Source: JBKPFU01 sp046728975 (lineage in GTDB: Bacteria > Actinomycetota > Thermoleophilia > Gaiellales > Gaiellaceae). Taken from it: DNA of 5,868 nucleotides. The stretch covers positions 1 to 5,868 of the forward strand of contig JBKPFU010000184.1 in NCBI GenBank assembly GCA_046728975.1. The letters are read 5' to 3'. The translations under genes and the position numbers were made by a program. Below the pieces are notes generated by a model. That model was not told where the DNA came from, made no database searches, and saw only the letters and a list, made by a program, of their open reading frames with translations. Shown here one piece after another: positions 1-5,868 of this stretch (position 1 is its first letter; each line of letters begins with the position of its first letter).

Positions 1-1
1 C

Positions 2-3000
2 TGGGAGAAGGCGCTGCGGGTGCTGATGACGAAGCTGCGCGCGTTGCTCGAGGAGTGCGGGATCGACGGCGCCACGGCGCTCACGAGCGCCTTCGGCTGC
101 TACAAGCTGACGCTGCCCGCCGGCGCCTGGATCGACGTCGAGGCCGCGGTGGAGGCGCTCGAGCGGGCCGAGGCCGCGCTCGCCGCGGGCGACCTCGACG
201 CGGCCCGCTCGCAGGCGGCGGTCGCCGCCGCGCTCGCGCGGCGCAGCTTCCTGCCCGGCGAGGACGGCTCCTGGGTCGAGGAGAGGCGGCGCGAGCTGCG
301 CGAGCTGCTCGTGCGCTCGCTCGAGTGCCTGCGCGACGCCTGCTTCGCCGCCGGGAAGTTCGCGGAGGCGGTCCGGCACGGGGAAGAGGTGACCGAGCTG
401 GAGCCGTTCCGCGAGAGCAGCTACCGCCGGCGAATGCAGGCGCATGCCGCCGCCGGCAATCCGGCCGAGGCGCTCCGCGTCTACGAGCGCTGCCGGACCC
501 TGCTCGCCGACGAGCTCGGCGCCTACCCATCGCCCGAAACCGAGGCGATCTACCGCGGGCTTCTCAGTGCGCCGTCCCCGGAACCCGGAGCGGCGGCTCC
601 CGAGGACGCGCCTGCCGCAGTCCTCGAGCGCGATCCAGCGGCCCCAGCTCACCCTGGGGCGCCGGCCGCGAGGGCAGCGCCGGTCCGGCCTCGCCGGCGT
701 CGACTTCTCCTCGCGGCAGGTCTGGTCCTTGCGGCAGCAGTCGGCGCGGCCGTCTTCCAGCTGTCGCGCGACGGCAGCGAGGCCGCGACTCGGGTCGACG
801 TCGAGGGCAACGCCGTCGCCGGGCTCGATATGGGCTCCGGCACGGTTAGCGACGCCGTCGAGGCACCTGCGTCGCCGACGGCGATGGCGGCCGGTCACGG
901 CTTTGTCTGGGCCGCAAGCGCCGACTCGAACACAGTCTTCGTCGTCGATCCGAGGACGAACACCGTGCGCGACACGATCCCGGTCGAGAGCGCTCCCGGC
1001 GGGATCGCGGTCGGCGGCGGGTGGGTCTGGGTGACGAACAGTCTGACCGGCACGGTCTCTCAGATCAGCCCGCAGGCGTTCTCTGTCGTTCAAACGATTC
1101 CGGTCGGCAACGGACCGACGGGAATCGCCGCCGACGATGGCCACGTATGGGTTGCGAACACGAGCGACCACACCGTCAGCAAGCTCCGCGCGACCGACGG
1201 CAAGCGCCTCGAGACGTTCGCGGCCGGTCCCGACCCCGGCGCGGTCGCGCTCGGCGAGGGCGCCGTCTGGATCGCGAGCACGTTGGCGGCCGCGGTCGTC
1301 AAGCTCAGCCCGAGCACCGGCGAGGTGCTCGATCGGATTCCCGTCGGCGAGGGGCCCGCCGCAGTTACCGTCGGCGAGGGTTCGGTCTGGGTAGCGAACA
1401 GCCTCTCGGGCACGGTCTCCCGGATCGACCCGCGCACCGGCGACGTACGAGGAACGGTCGAGATCGGGTCGAGCGCGGACGCCGTCGCCGTCGCTCGGGG
1501 AGACGTCTGGGTCGCGAGCGGGCTGGACGGTACGGTCTCGCGCATCGACGGGCGCGACGGAGGTGTGACCGCGATTGACCTCGGCGGGCGGCCGTCCGCG
1601 CTCGCGGCGGGACGCCGTACGGTCCATGTCGGGCTCCGCGCTAGCGGCGCCTCTCACGCCGGCGGGACGCTCAGAGTTCTGGCCTCGAGTCCGCTGCCGC
1701 GGCACATCGATACCGCGAACGCCTACTCGCCCGAAGCCTGGAGGACCCTCGCTCTGACGAACGACGGGCTGGTGGGCTGGAGGCGCGTCGGCGGACAGGC
1801 GGGTACGGAGCTCGTCCCCGACCTGGCGGTCTCGCTACCTTCTGTATCCGACGACCGGCGGCGGTACACCTTCCAGATGCGGAGGGGCGTCCGGTACTCG
1901 AACGGCCGCCTCCTGAAGGCGAGCGACGTCCGCTACTCGATCGAGCGCGTCTACAAGCTCCGACCGAGGCCGGAGCCGGCCGCTGGCGACTACTTCCGCG
2001 CGATCATGGGAGCCGAACGCTGCGCCGAACGACCGCCTCGCTGCGACCTCTCAAGAGGGATCGTGGCCGACGACCGCGCGGGGACGGTGACGTTCCGCCT
2101 CGCGACGCCCGACCCCGAGTTCCTGTTCAAGCTGGCCGCGCCGTTCGCCTACATCCTGCCGACCGGAACGTCTCTCCAAGAGGCCGTGAAGCGGCCGCTA
2201 CCGTCGACCGGCCCCTACCGAGTCGCCAGTGTGTCTCGGGGCGGGTCGCTGAGGCTCGTCCACAATCCACGCTTTCGCGAGTGGTCGAGCGCGGCGCAGC
2301 CGGCCGGCTTTCCGGACGAGATCCTCATCCGGCCGATCGCGAGCGCCGCTCGGCAGGCAGGGCTCGTCGCCCGCGGTCAGGCCGACTACACCTCGAGCGC
2401 CCTTGGCGAGCCCCTTGCCGTCGCCCCCGCCCAGCAACCCCAGCTCCACGTCCAGCCATTCCTCGGGACCTTCCACCTCCTCCTCGACACGACCCGGCCG
2501 CCCTTCGACGACGTCCGCGCGCGGCGGGCCATCAATTACGCGCTCGACCGCAATAAGCTGGTCCGGCTCGGCGGTGGACCGAGCACGGCGAGGCCAACGT
2601 GCCAGGTCCTCCCGCCGAACTTCCCGGGCTACATGCCGTACTGCCCTTACACGCTCGACCCAGGCGGTCGGTCGGGCTGGACTGCGCCCGACCTGGCGAC
2701 GGCGAGGAGGCTGATCACCGCCTCTGGAACCGCGGGGGCGGATGTCGAGCTCTGGTGGCATCCCGAGTTCGGCACGCGAGCCGGTCGTTACCTCGAACAG
2801 CTGCTCGACTCGCTCGGCTACCGCGCTCGTCTTCGCCTTTTCTCGGGAGACCTCGGCGAGTACTTCTCCGCGCTCGAGGCACCGCGAGCGCCGTGGCACC
2901 TTGCGGGCGACGGATGGTTCGCCGACTATCCCGCGGCCTCGAATTTCATCAGCCTGCTCTCGTGCTCAGCCCACTTCAACTTGGGGCGCTTCTGCGACCG

Positions 3001-3220
3001 GGCCATCGATGCGCGGATCCGCCGGGCGCTGCGGCTTCAGGAGCGGGATCCGGCGGCTGCGAACGCGTCCTGGGCGGCGCTCGATCGCGATCTCACCGAC
3101 CGCGCGCCGTGGGTCTTTCTCTACACCCCGTACAGCGGGGACTTCGTCTCAAAGCGGGTGGGTAACTATCAGTACCACCCCCTTTGGGGCGCGCTGTTCG
3201 CGCAACTCTGGGTCCGGTAG
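2..3220 (+). CDS. Transmembrane SARP/BTAD regulator fused to beta-propeller and family-5 solute-binding domain (5' partial)
   Basis: The frame is open to the left edge. The first GTG (base 20) is probably internal, because the codons before it (W-E-K-A-L-R) continue a winged-helix recognition helix. Residues are numbered from that GTG. Residues 1-40 are the end of an OmpR/SARP-like winged helix. About 41-183 are a BTAD helical domain (FLPGEDGSW, LEPFRE, EALRVYERCR, ELGAYPSPETEA). 184-228 are a Pro/Ala-rich linker ending RPRRRR. 229-247 are one hydrophobic helix. 264-543 are a YVTN/YncE-like propeller. About 548-1066 are a full-length SBP_bac_5 domain (LVPDLAVSLPSVSDD, YTFQMRRGVRYSNG, RRAINYALDRNKL). 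Basic residues before the helix imply N-terminus inside and C-terminus outside. No lipobox or cleavable signal is seen. I infer a CadC/ToxR-style one-component regulator that senses a peptide-like solute outside and binds DNA inside. Ligand and targets are unknown. No ABC permease or ATPase gene is in the window, although transport with an unlinked transporter remains possible. The stop is TAG. Confidence 0.88.
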   Translation, partial: WEKALRVLMTKLRALLEECGIDGATALTSAFGCYKLTLPAGAWIDVEAAVEALERAEAALAAGDLDAARSQAAVAAALARRSFLPGEDGSWVEERRRELRELLVRSLECLRDACFAAGKFAEAVRHGEEVTELEPFRESSYRRRMQAHAAAGNPAEALRVYERCRTLLADELGAYPSPETEAIYRGLLSAPSPEPGAAAPEDAPAAVLERDPAAPAHPGAPAARAAPVRPRRRRLLLAAGLVLAAAVGAAVFQLSRDGSEAATRVDVEGNAVAGLDMGSGTVSDAVEAPASPTAMAAGHGFVWAASADSNTVFVVDPRTNTVRDTIPVESAPGGIAVGGGWVWVTNSLTGTVSQISPQAFSVVQTIPVGNGPTGIAADDGHVWVANTSDHTVSKLRATDGKRLETFAAGPDPGAVALGEGAVWIASTLAAAVVKLSPSTGEVLDRIPVGEGPAAVTVGEGSVWVANSLSGTVSRIDPRTGDVRGTVEIGSSADAVAVARGDVWVASGLDGTVSRIDGRDGGVTAIDLGGRPSALAAGRRTVHVGLRASGASHAGGTLRVLASSPLPRHIDTANAYSPEAWRTLALTNDGLVGWRRVGGQAGTELVPDLAVSLPSVSDDRRRYTFQMRRGVRYSNGRLLKASDVRYSIERVYKLRPRPEPAAGDYFRAIMGAERCAERPPRCDLSRGIVADDRAGTVTFRLATPDPEFLFKLAAPFAYILPTGTSLQEAVKRPLPSTGPYRVASVSRGGSLRLVHNPRFREWSSAAQPAGFPDEILIRPIASAARQAGLVARGQADYTSSALGEPLAVAPAQQPQLHVQPFLGTFHLLLDTTRPPFDDVRARRAINYALDRNKLVRLGGGPSTARPTCQVLPPNFPGYMPYCPYTLDPGGRSGWTAPDLATARRLITASGTAGADVELWWHPEFGTRAGRYLEQLLDSLGYRARLRLFSGDLGEYFSALEAPRAPWHLAGDGWFADYPAASNFISLLSCSAHFNLGRFCDRAIDARIRRALRLQERDPAAANASWAALDRDLTDRAPWVFLYTPYSGDFVSKRVGNYQYHPLWGALFAQLWVR
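878..1639 (+). repeat. Gap-free 120-bp (40-residue) tandem repeats coding a seven-bladed propeller
   Basis: Six complete units, residues 287-526 of the fusion protein, follow one another without a single insertion or deletion. A V-W core recurs at residues 295/296, 335/336, 375/376, 415/416, 455/456 and 495/496. In DNA, GTCTGG or GTATGG recurs at 905, 1025, 1145, 1265, 1385 and 1505. The consensus is roughly VAVGEGxVWVANSLxGTVSRID followed by PRTGxVxxTIPVGxGP. A seventh unit starts at 527 but only its front half is present. The missing back half matches residues 264-286, before unit 1, in exact register. This is the usual way a propeller ring closes, giving seven blades. The units are diverged (imperfect repeats), so this is an old protein-fold repeat, not a recent DNA expansion. 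Confidence 0.9.
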
Positions 3221-3234
3221 CTCGCGTTCTCGTC

Positions 3235-4209
3235 TTACTTTCGATCCTCGTGGGTCAGCACGGCGAGGAGCTGCTCTCGGCTGACGTTGCCGCCGCTCAA
3301 GATCAACGCTACGCGCTTGCCAATCAGTCGGTCGCGCACCTTTAGAGCCGCTGCCAAGGGTGCCGCGCCGGCCGCCTCCACGAGGTTGCGCGTCAGCTCG
3401 ATCATGAGCGCCTGAGCCGAACGGATCTCGTCGTCGCTGACGAGGACGAAGTCGTCGAGCGACTCCCAGAGGATCCGCTGCGGAAGCTCGAAGGCAGTTC
3501 TCGTCGCAAGACCCTCGGCAAACGTCTCCATCGTGTCCTCGACGAGGCGCCGCTCGTGCCAGGAGCGATAAGCGGCCGGCGCTGCCTGGGACTGGACTCC
3601 TATCACGGTAATCCCGACGTTCACGGCGTTCGCAACGATGCAGGCGCCCGCTGCACCGCTGCCGCCGCCCACTGGGACGATGATCGTGTCGATAGCCGGC
3701 TGCTCCTCGAGAATCTCGAGCGTCTCGGTCGCAACGCCGGCGATCAAGAGCGGCTCGTTGCCGGAGTGCACGTAGCGGTAGCCGTGCTCGCGCCCGAGCT
3801 GCTCGCAGTGCTCGCGTGCCTCGTCGAAGTCGCGCCCGTGGAAGATGAGGTCGGCGCCGAGGCTGCGCATCGAGGCGACCTTGACCGGGTTCGCGCCCTC
3901 GGGAACGCAGATCGTGGCGGGCACGCCGAACAGGCGCGCCGCGTAGGCGATCGACTGTCCGTGGTTTCCCGTGGAGGCGGTGATGACGCCGCGCTCGCGC
4001 TCCTCCGCGCTCAGCTGCGAGACGAGGTTGACGCCCCCGCGCACCTTGAACGCGCCGACCGGCTGGTGGTTCTCGTGCTTCACGAACACCGTTGTCCCGA
4101 CCACCTCGTCGAGAGCGGCGTACCGGTAGAGGGGCGTCGGGCGCAGGTGCGGCGCGATGCGGCGCCGCGCCTCCAGCACGTGGGAGAACGTCGGCGGCTG
4201 CGGGTTCAT
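3235..4209 (-). CDS. Threonine/serine dehydratase-like PLP enzyme (fold type II)
   Basis: Predicted to remove water and ammonia from threonine or serine (or a related hydroxy-amino acid) to give a 2-oxo acid, in the cytoplasm. Residues are numbered from the ATG at 4209 (324 aa). GAFKVRG at 52-58 has the Schiff-base Lys55. STGNHG at 79-84 is the substrate carboxylate loop. GGGSG at 181-185 is the phosphate loop. SGGN at 305-308 contacts the pyridine nitrogen. All cofactor motifs are intact. There is no C-terminal ACT domain, so it resembles short catabolic TdcB-type enzymes (about 330 aa) rather than isoleucine-regulated IlvA (about 510 aa). An in-frame TTG at 4227 would add six residues and overlap the upstream TGA as TTGA. 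ATG is preferred because the conserved fold begins soon after it, but neither start has a strong Shine-Dalgarno. It is second in an operon with the aminotransferase homologue. Serine racemase, hydroxyaspartate dehydratase or an EutB-like enzyme remain possible. Confidence 0.88.
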   Translation of the reverse strand: MNPQPPTFSHVLEARRRIAPHLRPTPLYRYAALDEVVGTTVFVKHENHQPVGAFKVRGGVNLVSQLSAEERERGVITASTGNHGQSIAYAARLFGVPATICVPEGANPVKVASMRSLGADLIFHGRDFDEAREHCEQLGREHGYRYVHSGNEPLLIAGVATETLEILEEQPAIDTIIVPVGGGSGAAGACIVANAVNVGITVIGVQSQAAPAAYRSWHERRLVEDTMETFAEGLATRTAFELPQRILWESLDDFVLVSDDEIRSAQALMIELTRNLVEAAGAAPLAAALKVRDRLIGKRVALILSGGNVSREQLLAVLTHEDRK

Positions 4210-4223
4210 CGCGGATCGACCCG

Positions 4224-5387
4224 TCAAGCTCGACCGGCCGCGGCGAGAGCTGCGTGGACCCGATCGCCGAGCAGCGCCAGCCGCTCGACCGGCTCGTTGC
4301 TAAAGACGAAGCGGACGTGGCGGTCGGCAACCTCGCCGCCCCAGCCGCGCATCGGCGTCGCGGCGACCTTCTGCTCGAGCAGGCGGTCGGATACCTCGAC
4401 ACAGTCGTGGCCGAGGGCGGCCACGTCGAGCAGCAGCGACCACGTTCCGGCCGGGCGCACCGCCGGAAGACCATCGAGCTGACGTAGCGTCTCGTCTCGT
4501 CGCCGCTGGTACTCCGCGTTCGCCGCGTGCAGGTGGTCGTCGGGTAATCCGAGCGCAACGCGCGTCCCGATCTGCGCGAAGCCGCTGGGGACGAGGCCGT
4601 TGTAGATCTGGACGCGCGAGACGTCGTTGACGAGCCCGCCCGGCGCGACGACCCACCCGACCCGCCAGGCGATCATCCGCTGCTCCAGCGACGGGCCGCT
4701 GACGGTGATGGTTCGATCGCGCATGCCGGGAAGCGACGCCGGCTGCTGAGCTGACCGCCCGTCGAAGAGGACACCCTCGAACCACGCAAGGTAGAGAAGC
4801 CACAGGTCTCGTTCGCGGCACGCCGCGGCGATTGCCTCCCACTCCTCGTCGCTCGCGACCCATCCCGTCGGGAGTGACGGGCTGCTGATGAAGAGCACGC
4901 GCGTGCGCTCGGTCACCGCCGCTCGCAGACCGTCGAGGTCGAGCCGCCAGGCCCCGTCTTCGGCGTGGAGCGGGACGAGGCGGGGGACGGCGCCGACGAG
5001 CCGAACGCGGTTGACCATCCCCGCGTACGTCGGATCGGTCAGAACGACCTCATCGCCGGGATCCGTGAGGCAGAAGAGGGCGTCGAGCATCGCGTCACCC
5101 TCGCCGCTCGTGATCACGATCTCCGAACGCCCGTCGTAGCGCGGCCCGCCGCGGCGCTCGATATAAGCCGCCACCGCCTCCTTCAGGTCGTCGCGGCCGG
5201 TGAACGGCAGCCAGCTGTTGGCTTCATCCTCGCCGATCGCCGCACGGGTTGCCTCCATCGCCTCGGTCGGTGGCGGGATGTCGGTGTCGAGGTTCTCCAT
5301 GCGCAGAACATCGGGGTCGTCGCCGGCCGCGGCTGCGACACGATCGATGTTGAACCCCGGGATGTGCTCGAGACGCGCGACGCTCAT
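4224..5387 (-). CDS. Aminotransferase-fold protein lacking the catalytic lysine (predicted pseudo-aminotransferase)
   Basis: 387 aa, the usual length for class I/II fold-type-I aminotransferases, with the whole domain order recognisable: PFTGRDDLKEAV (61-72), DPGDEVVLTDPTYAG (109-123), SPSLPTG (169-175), LFDG (207-210), MIAWRVGW (238-245), HVRFVFSN (357-364). Compared with aspartate aminotransferase, the Schiff-base Lys258 is Leu234, the pyridine-binding Asp222 is Leu200, Asn194 is Leu172, Tyr225 is Phe203 and phosphate-binding Ser255 is Gly231. Kept are the ring-stacking Tyr121, phosphate Arg242 and carboxylate-binding Arg359. The protein has only two lysines (69 and 340), neither at the active site. 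The frame is open, so this is not a decayed gene. I infer it cannot transaminate by the normal route and may be a binding or regulatory partner of the dehydratase encoded just downstream. The ATG start is fixed by a strong ribosome binding site 7 bases upstream. Fold confidence is high; its role is unknown. Confidence 0.88.
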   Translation of the reverse strand: MSVARLEHIPGFNIDRVAAAAGDDPDVLRMENLDTDIPPPTEAMEATRAAIGEDEANSWLPFTGRDDLKEAVAAYIERRGGPRYDGRSEIVITSGEGDAMLDALFCLTDPGDEVVLTDPTYAGMVNRVRLVGAVPRLVPLHAEDGAWRLDLDGLRAAVTERTRVLFISSPSLPTGWVASDEEWEAIAAACRERDLWLLYLAWFEGVLFDGRSAQQPASLPGMRDRTITVSGPSLEQRMIAWRVGWVVAPGGLVNDVSRVQIYNGLVPSGFAQIGTRVALGLPDDHLHAANAEYQRRRDETLRQLDGLPAVRPAGTWSLLLDVAALGHDCVEVSDRLLEQKVAATPMRGWGGEVADRHVRFVFSNEPVERLALLGDRVHAALAAAGRA

Positions 5388-5394
5388 TGGCTCT

Positions 5395-5400
5395 CCTCCT
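5395..5400 (-). promoter_or_regulatory. Strong Shine-Dalgarno of the aminotransferase-like gene
   Basis: On the minus strand this reads AGGAGG, followed by 7 bases (AGAGCCA) and the ATG at 5387-5385. Sequence and spacing are near ideal and decide the start. It is the strongest ribosome binding site in the window, and argues that the pseudo-aminotransferase is actively translated. Confidence 0.85.
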
Positions 5401-5653
5401 TTCGTGAGGTGGAGCCTAAATCGCCGCTCAGCAGGCGGAGATGCTCAGCACTGTCCGCTGCTGATCGACGTTGATTTGCGTGGTGCTCGGCGAGTTGCCC
5501 TGCGCGGAAACCGTCGTTTGGACAGGGAGGCCCAAGGCGATGGTCGCTCCCCGCTCCCTCCACGACACAAGCGGCTGACACGCTCGAACGTACCGCGGAA
5601 ATCTTGCGCGGTCTTAACGATTGCCTACGAACTCCTTAAAGCCTCCGGGAGGC

Positions 5654-5659
5654 GATACT
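5654..5659 (+). promoter_or_regulatory. Candidate -10 box for a leaderless metallophosphoesterase transcript
   Basis: GATACT matches the -10 consensus TATAAT at four of six positions and ends 8 bases before the ATG at 5668. That would place transcription start at or very near the start codon. The gene also lacks a well-placed Shine-Dalgarno: GGGAGG at 5647-5652 is 15 bases from the ATG, and GGCGGG at 5661-5666 is 1 base away. Leaderless mRNAs are common in actinobacteria. No good -35 box is seen at the expected distance, so this stays weak. Confidence 0.22.
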
Positions 5660-5667
5660 CGGCGGGA

Positions 5668-5868
5668 ATGTCCAAACCGTTCCTTCTCGTCCAGCTCAGC
5701 GATCCCCACATCGGAGCGACCTGGGCCGATGGAGACCCGGTGGCGGGCCTCGCAGCGGTGGTCGAGTCGGTGCGACGCTTGCCGGATGCGCCGGACGCCG
5801 TGTTGATGTCAGGCGACTTGGCGGACCATGCTGACGACGCCGAGTACGAGATCGTGCACGAGTGGCTG
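5668..5868 (+). CDS. Calcineurin-like metallophosphoesterase, CpdA/Icc-like (3' partial)
   Basis: Starts at ATG 5668 and runs open to the window end, giving the first 67 residues. QLSDPHIG (9-16) is the family's D-x-H metal motif, with Asp12 and His14. VLMSGDLADHADDAEY (45-60) carries the G-D motif with Asp50, the residue expected to bridge the two metal ions. The later G-N-H-D/E and histidine motifs would lie beyond the edge. The motif spacing and the G-D-L-x-D-x-x-x-x-x-E-Y pattern fit the CpdA/Icc group (3',5'-cyclic nucleotide phosphodiesterase type) better than DNA-repair or protein phosphatases, but substrates in this group vary widely. No signal peptide is seen, so it is probably cytoplasmic. 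It is transcribed divergently from the operon and has no evident link to its function. No other in-frame start lies close upstream. Confidence 0.85.
   Translation, partial: MSKPFLLVQLSDPHIGATWADGDPVAGLAAVVESVRRLPDAPDAVLMSGDLADHADDAEYEIVHEWL

Larger units (their letters stand above)
5388..5667. other. Divergent intergenic region
   Basis: About 280 bases separate the minus-strand operon from the plus-strand metallophosphoesterase, so both promoters should lie here. A+T content is locally higher than in the genes, notably near 5465-5480 and 5601-5640. I found no convincing paired -35/-10 boxes for the operon, no tRNA-like fold and no attenuator-like terminator. A 6-bp inverted repeat with one central base (GCCTCC-G-GGAGGC, 5641-5653) lies just before the plus-strand gene and could be an operator, though its short length makes chance occurrence plausible. 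Confidence 0.6.

Noticed and set aside
20..22. GTG at base 20 as the true start of the fusion gene
   Set aside because: The frame is open before it and the preceding residues extend the winged-helix recognition helix, so the real start lies outside the window.
2198..2899. 233-codon minus-strand frame within the solute-binding domain
   Set aside because: It is antisense to a well-supported coding region and has an Arg/Gly/Pro-rich composition with no recognisable domain.
3556..4482. 308-codon plus-strand frame antisense to the operon
   Set aside because: It spans the junction of two real genes, has no family-like motif, and is explained by codon bias on the opposite strand.
3149..4558. 469-codon minus-strand frame across both operon genes
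   Set aside because: It is a shifted frame of two clearly recognisable genes, its protein is Arg-rich low complexity, and long false frames are expected in DNA this GC-rich.
5426..5450. Direct repeat GCTCAGCA at 5426 and 5443, a possible operator pair
   Set aside because: One 8-base repeat in a 280-base region is about what chance gives, and the copies share no flanking bases.
5464..5475. Imperfect 12-base palindrome ATCGACGTTGAT
   Set aside because: Five of six base pairs match, a level expected about once by chance in a region this long; no second copy was found.
5384..5581. 65-codon minus-strand frame whose TGA overlaps the aminotransferase ATG (ATGA), a possible leader gene
   Set aside because: It starts at GTG without a Shine-Dalgarno, lacks the strong third-position G+C bias of the neighbouring genes, resembles no known family, and its last codons are simply the ribosome binding site of the next gene.

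Overview
The window is high-GC DNA, roughly two-thirds G+C by eye, densely coding, with GTG and possibly TTG starts. Together with a SARP/BTAD-type regulator fused to extracytoplasmic domains, this suggests an Actinomycetota genome. A Thermoleophilia-like lineage (Gaiellales/Solirubrobacterales) is my best guess from memory of where such fusions are common, but the window has no phylogenetic marker.

Layout. Bases 2-3220 (+) carry one very long reading frame, open at the left edge. It encodes the end of a winged-helix DNA-binding domain, a BTAD domain, an Arg-rich junction and one membrane helix, then a seven-bladed YVTN/YncE-like beta-propeller made of exact 40-residue units, and a complete family-5 (oligopeptide/dipeptide type) solute-binding domain. 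It reads as a one-piece transmembrane transcription regulator with a solute-binding sensor outside the cell. Fourteen bases later, pointing the opposite way, lies a two-gene operon on the minus strand (5387 down to 3235). Its first gene is a fold-type-I aminotransferase homologue and its second a fold-type-II threonine/serine dehydratase-like enzyme. A 280-base divergent intergenic region follows, and then the first 67 codons of a calcineurin-like metallophosphoesterase (+), cut by the right edge.

Most notable point. The aminotransferase homologue has an intact frame and an excellent ribosome binding site. However, the Schiff-base lysine is Leu, the pyridine-binding Asp is Leu, and the Asn, Tyr and phosphate-binding Ser positions are also substituted. 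It therefore looks like a pseudo-aminotransferase. Its downstream partner, the dehydratase, keeps every PLP motif. The pair could be an enzyme plus a non-catalytic partner acting on a hydroxy-amino acid. The convergent membrane regulator might sense a related peptide or amino acid, but the orientation gives no direct support for that link.

I see no RNA gene, CRISPR array, insertion sequence or convincing terminator.
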